Assembly (NCBI GenBank): GCA_902476645.1
Contig: CABSEG010000038.1
Span: forward strand, 1-26,005
From: an uncultured Lachnospiraceae bacterium
GTDB lineage: Bacteria > Bacillota > Clostridia > Lachnospirales > Lachnospiraceae
Length of the DNA stretch: 26,005 nucleotides
Direction: 5' to 3'
Shown here: positions 14,878-23,300 of the stretch, in pieces
Layout of the letters: every line of letters starts with the position of its first letter
Numbering within the stretch: position 1 is the first letter of the stretch
Position numbers and translations under genes: made by a program
The notes under the pieces: model-generated
What the model saw: the letters and a program-made list of their open reading frames with translations, nothing else
What the model was told of the DNA's origin: nothing
Databases searched by the model: none

Positions 14878-14900
14878 TCGAATTATTCGATGCTAAGCAT
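14878..14900. promoter_or_regulatory. Two adjacent palindromes, likely LysR sites
   Basis: TCGAATTATTCGA (14878-14890, 6-bp arms) and ATGCTAAGCAT (14890-14900, 5-bp arms) lie side by side between the divergent LysR and symporter genes, one helical turn apart. This is the usual layout for a LysR regulator that controls a divergent target. Both arms are perfect. Confidence 0.5.
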
Positions 14901-14913
14901 TATTATAATTAGT

Positions 14914-14942
14914 TTTACAGATGTATACTTCTATTATATACT
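14914..14942 (+). promoter_or_regulatory. Symporter promoter containing a BlaI-like box
   Basis: TTTACA (14914-14919), a 17-bp spacer and TATACT (14937-14942) form a good promoter about 40 bp before the symporter start. Overlapping the -35 and spacer is TTACAGATGTAT (14915-14926), which has the TACA-N2-TGTA core. It matches the minus-strand PBP operator (TTACAGATGTAA) at 11 of 12 positions. Confidence 0.6.
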
Positions 14943-14984
14943 AGGTATCAGAAAAAACAAACGGAAGAAAAGGGGAACAGAAAT

Positions 14985-16433
14985 ATGAATGTATTGCAAG
15001 CCGTCCTAGATGCGGTGGTTACTTTTTTTGAGGCTATCTATACGTTGCTTTGGGGAGACCTTATCACAATCCCGTTGCCGGGCGGAAGTGAGCTGGGCTT
15101 ATCTTTGCTGGTCATTCTTCTGGTCCCGGCAGGTATTTATTTTACGATACGTACACGATTTCTTCCCTTCCGGCTCTTTCCGGAGATGCTCAGGGTAACA
15201 GTGGAAAAGCGGGATCTTTCTGACAAACACGCCCTTTCCGGCGTGCAAGCTCTGATTGTGTCCACTGCCACCCGCGTAGGCATGGGCAACCTGGTGGGGG
15301 TAGTGGCTGCCATCTCTGCCGGAGGGGCAGGCGCCGTATTCTGGATGTGGGTGATCGCCCTTTTAGGGTCCTCCACTGCCTTTGTCGAAGCCACGCTTGC
15401 GCAGCTTTATAAACAAAAAGATCCTCTTTATGGAGGATATCGGGGCGGACCGGCATACTATATCCATCACTTTTTTGTTACCAGAAGGGGCAAAAAACGC
15501 AAAAAGTCCGTCATTGCTGTACTTTTTGCCTTATCTGGTCTTCTCTGCTGGTGTGGCATCAGTCAGGTAATCGGAAACTCTGTTTCCTCAGCCTTTGATA
15601 ATGCCTTTCATATTCCCCCCCTTTATACCACAGTAGCCCTGGTGGCACTGGCAGCTATCATCGTACTTCGAAAACACGCTACCGTAAAGGTTTTAGACAT
15701 TATGGTCCCGATCATGGCAGCTTTTTATCTGCTGGTTACCCTTTACATCATTGTAACAAACGCAGGTCAGCTTCCCGCAGTCTTTCAACGGATTTTTGAG
15801 GAAGCTTTTGGGCTCCGTCAGGCCGTCTCCGGCGGTTTCGGCGCTATCCTTATGAATGGGGTAAAAAGAGGCCTTTTTTCCAATGAGGCGGGTTCTGGAT
15901 CAGCTCCCTGTGCCGCTGCCGCCGCAGATATCAGTCATCCGGCAAAGGAAGGCCTTCTGCAGGCCCTTGGTGTATTTATAGACACTTTAGTGATCTGCAG
16001 CTGTACTGCTATGATTATGCTGCTGACACCAGAAAGTCTGTCAGGTGGTCTGGAGGGTATGGATCTTTTACAAACGGCCATGAGCTATCATCTGGGCGAA
16101 TTTGGTATTGTGTTTATTGCGGTCATCCTATGGCTGTTTAGCTTTTCTACTTTTATCGGTATTCTGTTTTACGCCAGGTCCAATATCTCCTACCTGTTTG
16201 GAGATAACTGGACATCCCAGACCCTGTACAAGCTTCTGGCTCTTACCATGCTCTTTATTGGCGGCCTTGCGGCGTATACTTTTGTCTGGGATTTGGGAGA
16301 CGTGGGTGTGGGACTGATGACGATCTTCAACATGATCGCTCTGATTCCAATGGCAAAGGAATCCATGCAAGCTCTGCGGGAATACGAGTCCAAAACGCAA
16401 AAAAGGCGCCGGAAATTCTCTGAAAAGCTCTGA
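14985..16433 (+). CDS. Sodium:alanine/glycine symporter, AGCS family
   Basis: This 482-residue membrane transporter has about ten to eleven hydrophobic helices. The AGCS signature is clear: GLFSNEAGSGSAPCAAAAA near residue 295, and RVGMGNLVGVVAAISAGGAG near residue 95. Members import alanine or glycine with sodium. An AAGGGG site precedes the ATG at 14985. The last ~20 residues are a basic cytoplasmic tail (KTQKRRRKF). It is divergent from a LysR regulator and stands alone as a transcript. Substrate choice between L-alanine, D-alanine and glycine is not visible. Each of these feeds peptidoglycan synthesis, which is relevant given the BlaI-like box in its promoter. Confidence 0.92.
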   Translation: MNVLQAVLDAVVTFFEAIYTLLWGDLITIPLPGGSELGLSLLVILLVPAGIYFTIRTRFLPFRLFPEMLRVTVEKRDLSDKHALSGVQALIVSTATRVGMGNLVGVVAAISAGGAGAVFWMWVIALLGSSTAFVEATLAQLYKQKDPLYGGYRGGPAYYIHHFFVTRRGKKRKKSVIAVLFALSGLLCWCGISQVIGNSVSSAFDNAFHIPPLYTTVALVALAAIIVLRKHATVKVLDIMVPIMAAFYLLVTLYIIVTNAGQLPAVFQRIFEEAFGLRQAVSGGFGAILMNGVKRGLFSNEAGSGSAPCAAAAADISHPAKEGLLQALGVFIDTLVICSCTAMIMLLTPESLSGGLEGMDLLQTAMSYHLGEFGIVFIAVILWLFSFSTFIGILFYARSNISYLFGDNWTSQTLYKLLALTMLFIGGLAAYTFVWDLGDVGVGLMTIFNMIALIPMAKESMQALREYESKTQKRRRKFSEKL

Positions 16434-16462
16434 AATATATAGGGAATCTCGCTCCATTTTGC

Positions 16463-16491
16463 TTGCACCGATATCCTTTTTCGTATAGAAT
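16463..16491 (+). promoter_or_regulatory. Promoter of the cation diffusion facilitator gene
   Basis: TTGCAC (16463-16468), a 17-bp spacer and TAGAAT (16486-16491) form a plausible housekeeping promoter 43 bp before the start codon at 16535. I see no clear terminator for the symporter gene in the preceding 30 bases. Confidence 0.5.
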
Positions 16492-16534
16492 AATGTAGAA
16501 TTTAATTTCCATGTTCGTTACGGAGGTGTTCCCA

Positions 16535-17707
16535 ATGATTACGTTCCTTGCCCGTCTTTTTATCAAGGATTATCAAAATACCAATTCTCCAAAGGTGAGA
16601 CAGGCCTACGGCATCCTATGCGGTGCCGTGGGAATCGGGTTGAATATCCTGCTCTTTATTGGCAAATTTTTTGCAGGTATCCTCAGCGGTTCCATTGCCA
16701 TCACCGCCGATGCGGTAAACAACCTGTCGGATGCCGGCTCCTCTTTTATCACTCTGATCGGCTTTCAAATGGCCGGGCAGAAACCGGATTCCGAGCATCC
16801 TTTCGGCCATGGAAGAATCGAATACCTTTCCGGTCTCTTTGTGGCTGCGGCTGTTCTGATCATGGCTTTTGAGCTGGTAAAAACTTCTTTGGAGAAGATT
16901 CTGCATCCGGAGAAGGTGGAATGTACCCCCTTGATTCTGGTGATTTTGATTGCCTCTATCCTGGTAAAATTTTATATGTCCTATTATAATAGAAAGCTTG
17001 GCAAAAAACTAGACAGTGCCGCCATGTCTGCCACCGCTGCCGATAGCTTTAGCGATATGGTCTCCACCACTTTTGTCCTGATCGTAACCCTAAGCAGCCT
17101 TTTTACTGACTTTAATCTGGATGGCTGGTGTGGTATCCTGGTAGGTATCTTTATCTTCTATACTGGAATTACCGCTATGAAAGAGACGGTCAATCCTCTT
17201 CTTGGACAACCGCCTACCAAAGAACTGGTGAGTCAGATTAAAAACATCGTAAACGCCCATCCCTCCGTGCTGGGCATTCACGACCTTTTGGTACACGATT
17301 ACGGGCCAGGTCATTTGATCATTTCTCTTCATGTGGAAGTATCCGCCAAGGGAGATATCCTGAAGATACACGATGAGATCGACAATATTGAGCGGGAGTT
17401 AAAGCAACGCCTGAACTGCATCGCCACTATCCATATGGATCCAGTGGTAACAGATGATGCTTTTGCCAACCAGATGAAAGACACCGTATTGGAGCTGATA
17501 CGGCAGTTGGATCCGGAGTTAAAAATGCATGATTTTCGCATGGTTACAGGTCCCTCCCACACCAATCTGATCTTCGACGTGGTCGTTCCCTATGGTTGCC
17601 CCCTCTCCCCCAAAGAAGTGGAAAAGACTCTGTCCGACAAGATTCACAACCTTCCGGGAAATTTTTATGCGGTTATCTGTATTGATCAGGATTACGGAAC
17701 CAGATAA
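16535..17707 (+). CDS. Cation diffusion facilitator family transporter
   Basis: This 390-residue membrane antiporter exports divalent metals in exchange for protons. Six helices lie between about 25 and 200. They are followed by a cytosolic dimerisation domain (about 215-300) with a further alpha/beta extension. The transport site reads NNLSD in helix 2 (N62, D66) and DSFSD in helix 5 (D170, D174), an N-D-D-D set rather than the H-D-H-D of zinc exporters. This resembles manganese-type members such as MntE. HPFGHGRIEYLSG between helices 2 and 3 is the family signature. The start at 16535 is chosen because GGAGG lies eight bases upstream. The metal is inferred only. Confidence 0.9.
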   Translation: MITFLARLFIKDYQNTNSPKVRQAYGILCGAVGIGLNILLFIGKFFAGILSGSIAITADAVNNLSDAGSSFITLIGFQMAGQKPDSEHPFGHGRIEYLSGLFVAAAVLIMAFELVKTSLEKILHPEKVECTPLILVILIASILVKFYMSYYNRKLGKKLDSAAMSATAADSFSDMVSTTFVLIVTLSSLFTDFNLDGWCGILVGIFIFYTGITAMKETVNPLLGQPPTKELVSQIKNIVNAHPSVLGIHDLLVHDYGPGHLIISLHVEVSAKGDILKIHDEIDNIERELKQRLNCIATIHMDPVVTDDAFANQMKDTVLELIRQLDPELKMHDFRMVTGPSHTNLIFDVVVPYGCPLSPKEVEKTLSDKIHNLPGNFYAVICIDQDYGTR

Positions 17708-17755
17708 GAAAGACAGCGGCGCAGCAAACACTTCCTTGCTGCGCCGTTGTCTTTC
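17708..17755. terminator. Terminator hairpin between convergent CDF and rRNA methyltransferase genes
   Basis: Positions 17708-17727 and 17736-17755 form a 20-bp stem with one G-U pair and an 8-nt loop. It begins directly after the stop of the CDF gene and lies 27 bp beyond the stop of the convergent gene at 17782. U-tracts are short on both sides, but the stem is very stable. Confidence 0.82.
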
Positions 17756-17781
17756 ATAATGTCATGGAGCACACTACCTGG

Positions 17782-18975
17782 TCATCTGTGGGACAAAAGA
17801 ACAACTGTCTCCACACACTGCGTCCACCCAAACATATCAACCGCCCAGGCTTCTCTCGCCTCATATCCCTTTTTCTTTAAATACTTTAAATCCCTGGCCA
17901 ATGTTTCCGGCTCACAGGAAATGTAGACTACCTTTTTGGGCCCCATTTTGGCCAGTGCGTCTAAGAAGGTTTCGTCGCTCCCGGTTCTTGGCGGGGCCAT
18001 GAATACCACGTCTGCCTTTTCTCCCTCTTGGGCCATACCCACCATAAATTCTCCTGCGTCCGCGCAGAAAAACCGGGCATTGGGAATATTATTTCTTCTC
18101 GCATTACTGATGGCATCTTTTACAGCGTCTCGGTTTACTTCCACACCAATGACCTGACCTGCCTGCTTACTGGCAATCAGTCCAATGGTGCCAATGCCGC
18201 AGTAGGCGTCCAAAATGGTCTCCTTCCCGGTTAGCCCTGCCAGTTCTATGGCTTTCTTGTAGAGTATTTCTGTCTGCACAGGGTTTATCTGATAAAAAGA
18301 TTGGGGAGAGATGCGAAAGACACAGCCGCACAAGGTATCCTCGATATATCCCCTGCCATAGAGCGGCTTTTCTCTGTCTCCTAACACCATACTGGTTCTT
18401 TTATCATTGACATTTAACACAATGGTGGTGATCTCCGGATGGAGCTTCAGCAACGCCTTTACAAAATGATTTTTGGAGGGGAACACCGGGGAGGCGCACA
18501 CCAACACCACCATAATCTGCCCGCTGGAAAAGCCTCTCCTCACCAGCACATGGCGCAAAAGTCCATATCCCGTATCTTCATCATACACCTTAATCTTAAA
18601 GGATTTCAGCAGCCCCCGGATGCTGCCTATGATCTCATCCGCCTTCTGGTCTTCAATCATACAGGATTCCACCGGAACCACCCGATGGGTTCCTTTTTGA
18701 TAGACACCGGAAATGGGATTTCCCTTTCTGTCCCGGTCGAAGACAGCATGTACCTTGTTTCGATAATAATAGGGATGCTCCATCCCTATCATAGCTTTCA
18801 CCTTGCAGTAGGGTGCCAGCAATGCTTTGACTCTGGCTTCTTTCCGTTTCAATTGTTCCTCGTAGGGTATTCCCTGATAGTCGCAACCCCCGCATTTTTT
18901 ATATACCGGGCAGATGGGCATCGGTTGTCTCTTCTCCATGATTTGGTTTCCTTTCCGTTCCTCTCTCTTGCTCAT
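17782..18975 (-). CDS. rlmD: 23S rRNA (uracil-5-)-methyltransferase, RlmD/RumA family
   Basis: This 397-residue SAM-dependent enzyme adds a methyl to C5 of a uracil in 23S rRNA. The iron-sulfur ligands are visible: CPVYKKCGGC (C22, C28, C31) and ESCMIED (C105). The SAM site is DAYCGIGTIGL and the catalytic cysteine is C354 in ISCEPETLARD. The usual DPPR/DPAR motif reads MAPPR here (A327), a change at a normally conserved acidic position. No N-terminal TRAM domain is seen. The start at 18975 overlaps the stop of the NYN gene as ATGA; an ATG at 18939 with AAAGGAAA upstream is an equally good alternative. Which uracil is modified (747, 1939 or both) cannot be decided. Confidence 0.87.
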   Translation of the reverse strand: MSKREERKGNQIMEKRQPMPICPVYKKCGGCDYQGIPYEEQLKRKEARVKALLAPYCKVKAMIGMEHPYYYRNKVHAVFDRDRKGNPISGVYQKGTHRVVPVESCMIEDQKADEIIGSIRGLLKSFKIKVYDEDTGYGLLRHVLVRRGFSSGQIMVVLVCASPVFPSKNHFVKALLKLHPEITTIVLNVNDKRTSMVLGDREKPLYGRGYIEDTLCGCVFRISPQSFYQINPVQTEILYKKAIELAGLTGKETILDAYCGIGTIGLIASKQAGQVIGVEVNRDAVKDAISNARRNNIPNARFFCADAGEFMVGMAQEGEKADVVFMAPPRTGSDETFLDALAKMGPKKVVYISCEPETLARDLKYLKKKGYEAREAWAVDMFGWTQCVETVVLLSHR

Positions 18976-19970
18976 TTTTTCTTCTTTCCTTTTGTCTTAT
19001 CCCTTTCCAGATTGTAAACCGCCCAGATCTGCTCCGTCTCTTCCCGGATGCGAATGTGGGGGATACTTTGAATATACTGCTTAAACTGGGAATAGCCATA
19101 ATCTCTGACCTTAAAATCCTTGAACCTGGCCCGGATCTTATTGCCCAGCATTCCAAGGGATAAGCCCTGCTTACCGCCAGAGCGCACCAGTTCCACGATA
19201 TACTCCTCTATATTTTCCTTCTGGCTGGGATCTTCATACAAGGTGACAGACACCAATGTGCCATCCCGGATCACTTTCAGTTTCGGAAAGGTCTCCAGGA
19301 ATTTATAGAGCATACTGTACCCATAACGGCGTACATCAAAATCCGGATACAGCTTAACTAAGCGGTTACCCACCTCCGCCAGGCGGGTCTCCTTATCATT
19401 ATTTTGATTCTCTGTAATAATTTTAATAACAGCCTCCTCAATCTGACTTTTGCTGATCATCTCACTGCTTTCCCGCTTTTCCTCGCCGTGGCTGGAATCA
19501 TTCAGGGCCGGATGCTTTTCTTCCTTCTCCAAGGTATTGTCCTCCAGTAACAGCTCCAATGTGGTAAAGATATCACAAGCCGTGCGAAAAGGCGTGGGGG
19601 TTTTCTCTTCGCCCATGCCGATAACAGTCATACCACTTTCCCGCAGGCGACTAGCCAGTCTGGTAAAATCGCTGTCGCTGGATACGATACAGAATCCTTC
19701 CACCTGATTGCTGTACAGAATATCCATGGCATCAATAATCATAGCGGAATCCGTAGAATTTTTTCCATAGGTATAGCTGTACTGCTGAATGGGACTGATA
19801 GAATTTTGCAGCAGCACTTCCTTCCAGCTAGAATTGTGGGTGCTGGTCCAGTCTCCGTAAATTCGTTTGTAGGTGACATTTCCATACTTGGACAGCTCGT
19901 CCAAGATAGGTTTAATGTATTTTGCCGACACATTGTCGGCGTCAATCAGCAATGCAAATCTGTCTTCCAA
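18972..19970 (-). CDS. NYN-domain protein with two OST-HTH/LOTUS domains
   Basis: This 332-residue cytosolic protein has an N-terminal NYN (PIN-like nuclease) domain at about 1-145. Acidic residues typical of the active site are present: LLIDADNVS at the start, DSAMIIDAMD, and SSDSDFTRLASRLRESG. A charged linker follows, then two OST-HTH/LOTUS modules (about 175-240 and 250-325). The second begins ELVRSGGKQGLSLGMLGNKI. LOTUS domains bind RNA, often G-rich or structured. The start codon is TTG at 19970 with AGGAGAG seven bases upstream; no better ATG exists near it. It overlaps the rRNA methyltransferase start by four bases, suggesting a linked role in RNA metabolism. No substrate is known. 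Confidence 0.88.
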   Translation of the reverse strand: MEDRFALLIDADNVSAKYIKPILDELSKYGNVTYKRIYGDWTSTHNSSWKEVLLQNSISPIQQYSYTYGKNSTDSAMIIDAMDILYSNQVEGFCIVSSDSDFTRLASRLRESGMTVIGMGEEKTPTPFRTACDIFTTLELLLEDNTLEKEEKHPALNDSSHGEEKRESSEMISKSQIEEAVIKIITENQNNDKETRLAEVGNRLVKLYPDFDVRRYGYSMLYKFLETFPKLKVIRDGTLVSVTLYEDPSQKENIEEYIVELVRSGGKQGLSLGMLGNKIRARFKDFKVRDYGYSQFKQYIQSIPHIRIREETEQIWAVYNLERDKTKGKKKK

Positions 19971-20301
19971 ATTTTTCTCTCCTTTTCTATGGCTCTAACA
20001 GACCATGAGATCTTCCCTGGCCGGATCAGAAACGCTACCCTCCCGTTTCTTTTCTTTATGAACCGCCTCTTTTCAAAAAAAGCAGCAGTTTTTGTAATTC
20101 AGATACCCGGTTTCAACTCCTGTGCCACACATACCATAGGGACAAAAACTGCTGTTTCTATTTTATCATGATTTTTTTCACACAACAACCTTATGATAAA
20201 GTTCTCCCGCAACAGACAAATTACTGCCGGGCATGAATAACCATGCCCGACAGTATCTCAATAAATTCTTATTTTGCCCTTGTGTTTCTTATCCTTCCGG
20301 T
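19971..20301. other. 331-bp gene-free region holding several hairpins
   Basis: I see no coding sequence here. AGAAACG/CGTTTCT forms a small hairpin at 20028-20050. CAGCAGTTTTTGT (20083-20095) pairs with 20142-20154 around a 46-nt loop. On the minus strand that longer structure is followed by a run of seven T, so it could be a terminator or a small structured RNA before the NYN gene. The region nearer 20302 carries a separate hairpin. No promoter for the NYN gene could be fixed. Confidence 0.45.
20222..20255 (-). terminator. Hairpin after the GH3 gene
   Basis: CGGGCATG and CATGCCCG form the core of a stem at 20222-20255. It extends past one C-A mismatch to about 13 pairs in all, around a 6-nt loop. 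It lies 47 bp past the stop of the minus-strand GH3 gene. The U-tract on the minus strand is weak (AATTTGT). Confidence 0.6.
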
Positions 20302-23300
20302 TTAAAAGGCTGTAATTTTCTCTGATGCATATTGCAGAATTAAGGTTGCGTCTTTGGTATTTGCCACGCCGTCTCCGTTTACATCCGCGCTCTGCGCCGA
20401 GGTGTTGTCCAGATCGCTCATCTCTGCCGCATACCGAAGGAGGGAAGCGCTGTCACCGGTATTCACGGTGCCGTTTCCATCCACATCTCCTATGAGACGT
20501 GCCTTCACCACGGCTGCTGTCAATGTCTCCACTGCCTCATCCACTGCGCTCTGGCCTGCGTTATCACTGTCATAAACAGCCCGCGCCTCTGCCAATACCG
20601 CTTCCAGTCCCTCTATGGTAGATGCCACATAGGAGCTTTCATTTTCCACAATCTCTTCCGCCCGCTCAATCATGGCTCCAAGAGCTGCCTTGTTTCCTTT
20701 CATCTGCAATTGAATAATTGCATGAATCAACTGCGTATATGCACTGCTCACTTCACTGTCGCTGGGGTTCGGATCTGCAACTACCTGCTCTGCCAAATCC
20801 ACAGCCTCCTGCAATACTGCAAGGCTGTCTGTGGTGTAATTGCCCTCCAGAAGCTTCTTGGCTGCATCCACTAAGCTTGCCAGGGGATCCACATCGATAT
20901 CTTCCGCCAGCTTAGCCAATTCATCCAGAATTGCGTATGCCGCCTGATCTGTCTCTGCCTGGGTAGCATCCGGATCCTGCAATACTGCCTGTCCGGCCTC
21001 CACGGCCGCCGCCAGCTCTTCGGCTCCTGCAAAATCACCCGCGCTATAGAGGATATCCTCTGCCGCTTCCACAATAATTTCCAGATGGAGTTTCTGTACG
21101 CCGTACTCCAGGCCTCCAAAAGCTTCCAGCAAACGATTCATGGCTGCCACCAGTTCCATCTCTGTCGCGGTCTCATCAGCTCTTACGTCTTTTGCATGGG
21201 ACAGCGCTCCTGCCAGTTTGGACCAGCTTTCCTGTGTATAGTCGGAGGCTTCCAGACCTTCTACCATATCAATCACTCTATCCAATCCTGCAGCCGCCAT
21301 CTCAGAGTCATCCTGGCCTTCTTCTGCTTCGCCGTAGGTAAATGCTCTGGAAACGCCCTCTTCTGCCAGAACTTCGCCATCAGAGGTATTGCCCACGGTA
21401 ACTGTAAATACGGTTCCTTCCTTTACCGTCCAGCCTTCTCCCTTGCCGTATACCACGTTACTTTCCGTGGTCGTACCGCTCAGTTTCAGACCCATGGGAT
21501 CTTCCCCGTCATCAAAGTACTGCAGATCCCGTTTATCAATGGTAAAGGTGATCTCTTCAGATTCGCCGGGCTGCAAAAGTCCCGTCTTGGCATAAGCCTT
21601 TAATTCCTTAAGAGGCCGTCCCTCTTCTTTATAGGTACTGGCCCCGATGTACATCTGAGCTACCTCACGTCCGGCCACGTCGCCTGTATTTGTCACGGTT
21701 ACGGTAGCCGTCATAGTCTCGTCAGACGGGTCAAACCGATTGGCGCTCAGCTTCAAATCGCTGAACTCAAACGTGGTATAGGACAATCCATGTCCAAACG
21801 GATAAGCCAGTCCGTCGGAACCAAACGTATCAAAATAGCGATATCCTACGAATACGCCCTCGTCATAGAATACCGGATTGGTTCCCCAGGAATTTACAGG
21901 GTCACGATCCTGATTACCCATGATAATGGACGGACTGTCTTCATAAGTTTCCGGGAATCCCTGAGCCAGCTTACCGGAGGGATTCACTTCTCCGCTGATG
22001 ATGGCTGCAATTGCGGCAGGTCCCTGTGAACCAGGCATCCAAACGTCCAGGATTGCGTCCGCGTTTTCGTTCATCTCCACCACACTCATAGCGGAACCGG
22101 AATTGATCAGACAGATGAGCGGCTTACCCGCTGCCTTATATGTCGCCCCGAAGGCTTCCAGAACTGCCTTCTCATCATCAGACAGTGCATACGTAGAAAC
22201 CGCGTTGTCGCTTCCCTCCGTGGCGGCTCTTGAGAAGACCATGATTGCAGCATCTGTAGATGCCACGGCCTTTTCAGCTTCTGCCTGGGCATCTGCCGCA
22301 ATATCCTCATCCACTGCCGCATAGGGAACGGAGAAGCCATCCTGGCTTTCCAATGCTTCTTTCAAGGTTCCTGCATCTTTATAGTATACATGTCCGCTGC
22401 CGCCGCCCTCAATGATCAGATCTTCCACTGCGGAAGTTCCCGGATCGCTCCAGGTTGCCCCTCTGTTGGCATAGGTTCTGGCCACGCTGCTGGAAATTAA
22501 TGCGAATTTCGTTTCACCAGTGCGCGGAAGCGCGTCGTTGTCATTCTTCATCAGAACGATACCGCCGGTCGCAATTTCAAAGTTCTTTTCCTTCGATTCC
22601 GCATAGGGACTCTCGGGATTGGTATAGAAATCATAGCTTCTGCTGTTTACAATTGCCGGTGTCAGGTCATCGTATTCGCCGTTAAAGGACGGAGTCTTTA
22701 ACACACCTTTCAGGATATTGCGAACAGCATCCCTGGTGCGCTCCAGCCTTCTCTCCCGCTCTGTCTCTTCAATACCTTCTTCATTGATCCAGTTTACCAG
22801 AGCCACATAAGAGTTTCCGGACTGCTGCATGTCGTTTCCTGCCTCGATTAACGGCGCTCCGGTAGGCGTTGCGCCCCAGTCGGTCATGAAGTATCCATCA
22901 AATCCCCATTCGCCTCTGGTCACTTCCTCCAACAGCCAGGAATTTGCTGCTGTCTGAGTTCCATTGAGCTTATTGTAAGAGGTCATAATGGTCCAGGGAT
23001 CTTCCTCCACGATACGCTCAAAAGGTGCCAGGTAAATCTCACGCAGTGCCCGTTCGGACACGATGGAATTTCCCTGCTGACGATTGGTCTCCTGCTCATT
23101 GGCCACAAAGTGCTTGGGAGCTACCCCCACGCCTTTTCCCTGAATGCCCCGAATATAGCCGGCAGCGGCTTCTCCGCTGACTACTGGATCTTCAGACATG
23201 TACTCAAAGTTACGTCCTCCCAGCGGGTTACGCTGAATGTTCAGCCCCGGAGCCAGTACGATATCAATGCCATAGTATTTTGCTTCATTTCCGACCAGCT

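Noticed and set aside
8207..14984. Possible mobile origin of the blaI-blaR1-PBP region (SCCmec-like)
   Set aside because: No recombinase, transposase, terminal repeats or integration site are visible; flanking genes look chromosomal.
15756..15767. TACATCATTGTA inside the symporter gene as a further BlaI box
   Set aside because: The half sites are four bases apart rather than two and it lies within coding sequence.
18439..19017. 192-codon plus-strand frame
   Set aside because: It is antisense to the rRNA methyltransferase gene, whose motifs are intact on the minus strand.
20108..20120. GGTTTCAACTCC, which resembles a tRNA T-arm
   Set aside because: Flanking bases do not form the T-stem, and no acceptor, D or anticodon arms are found on either side.
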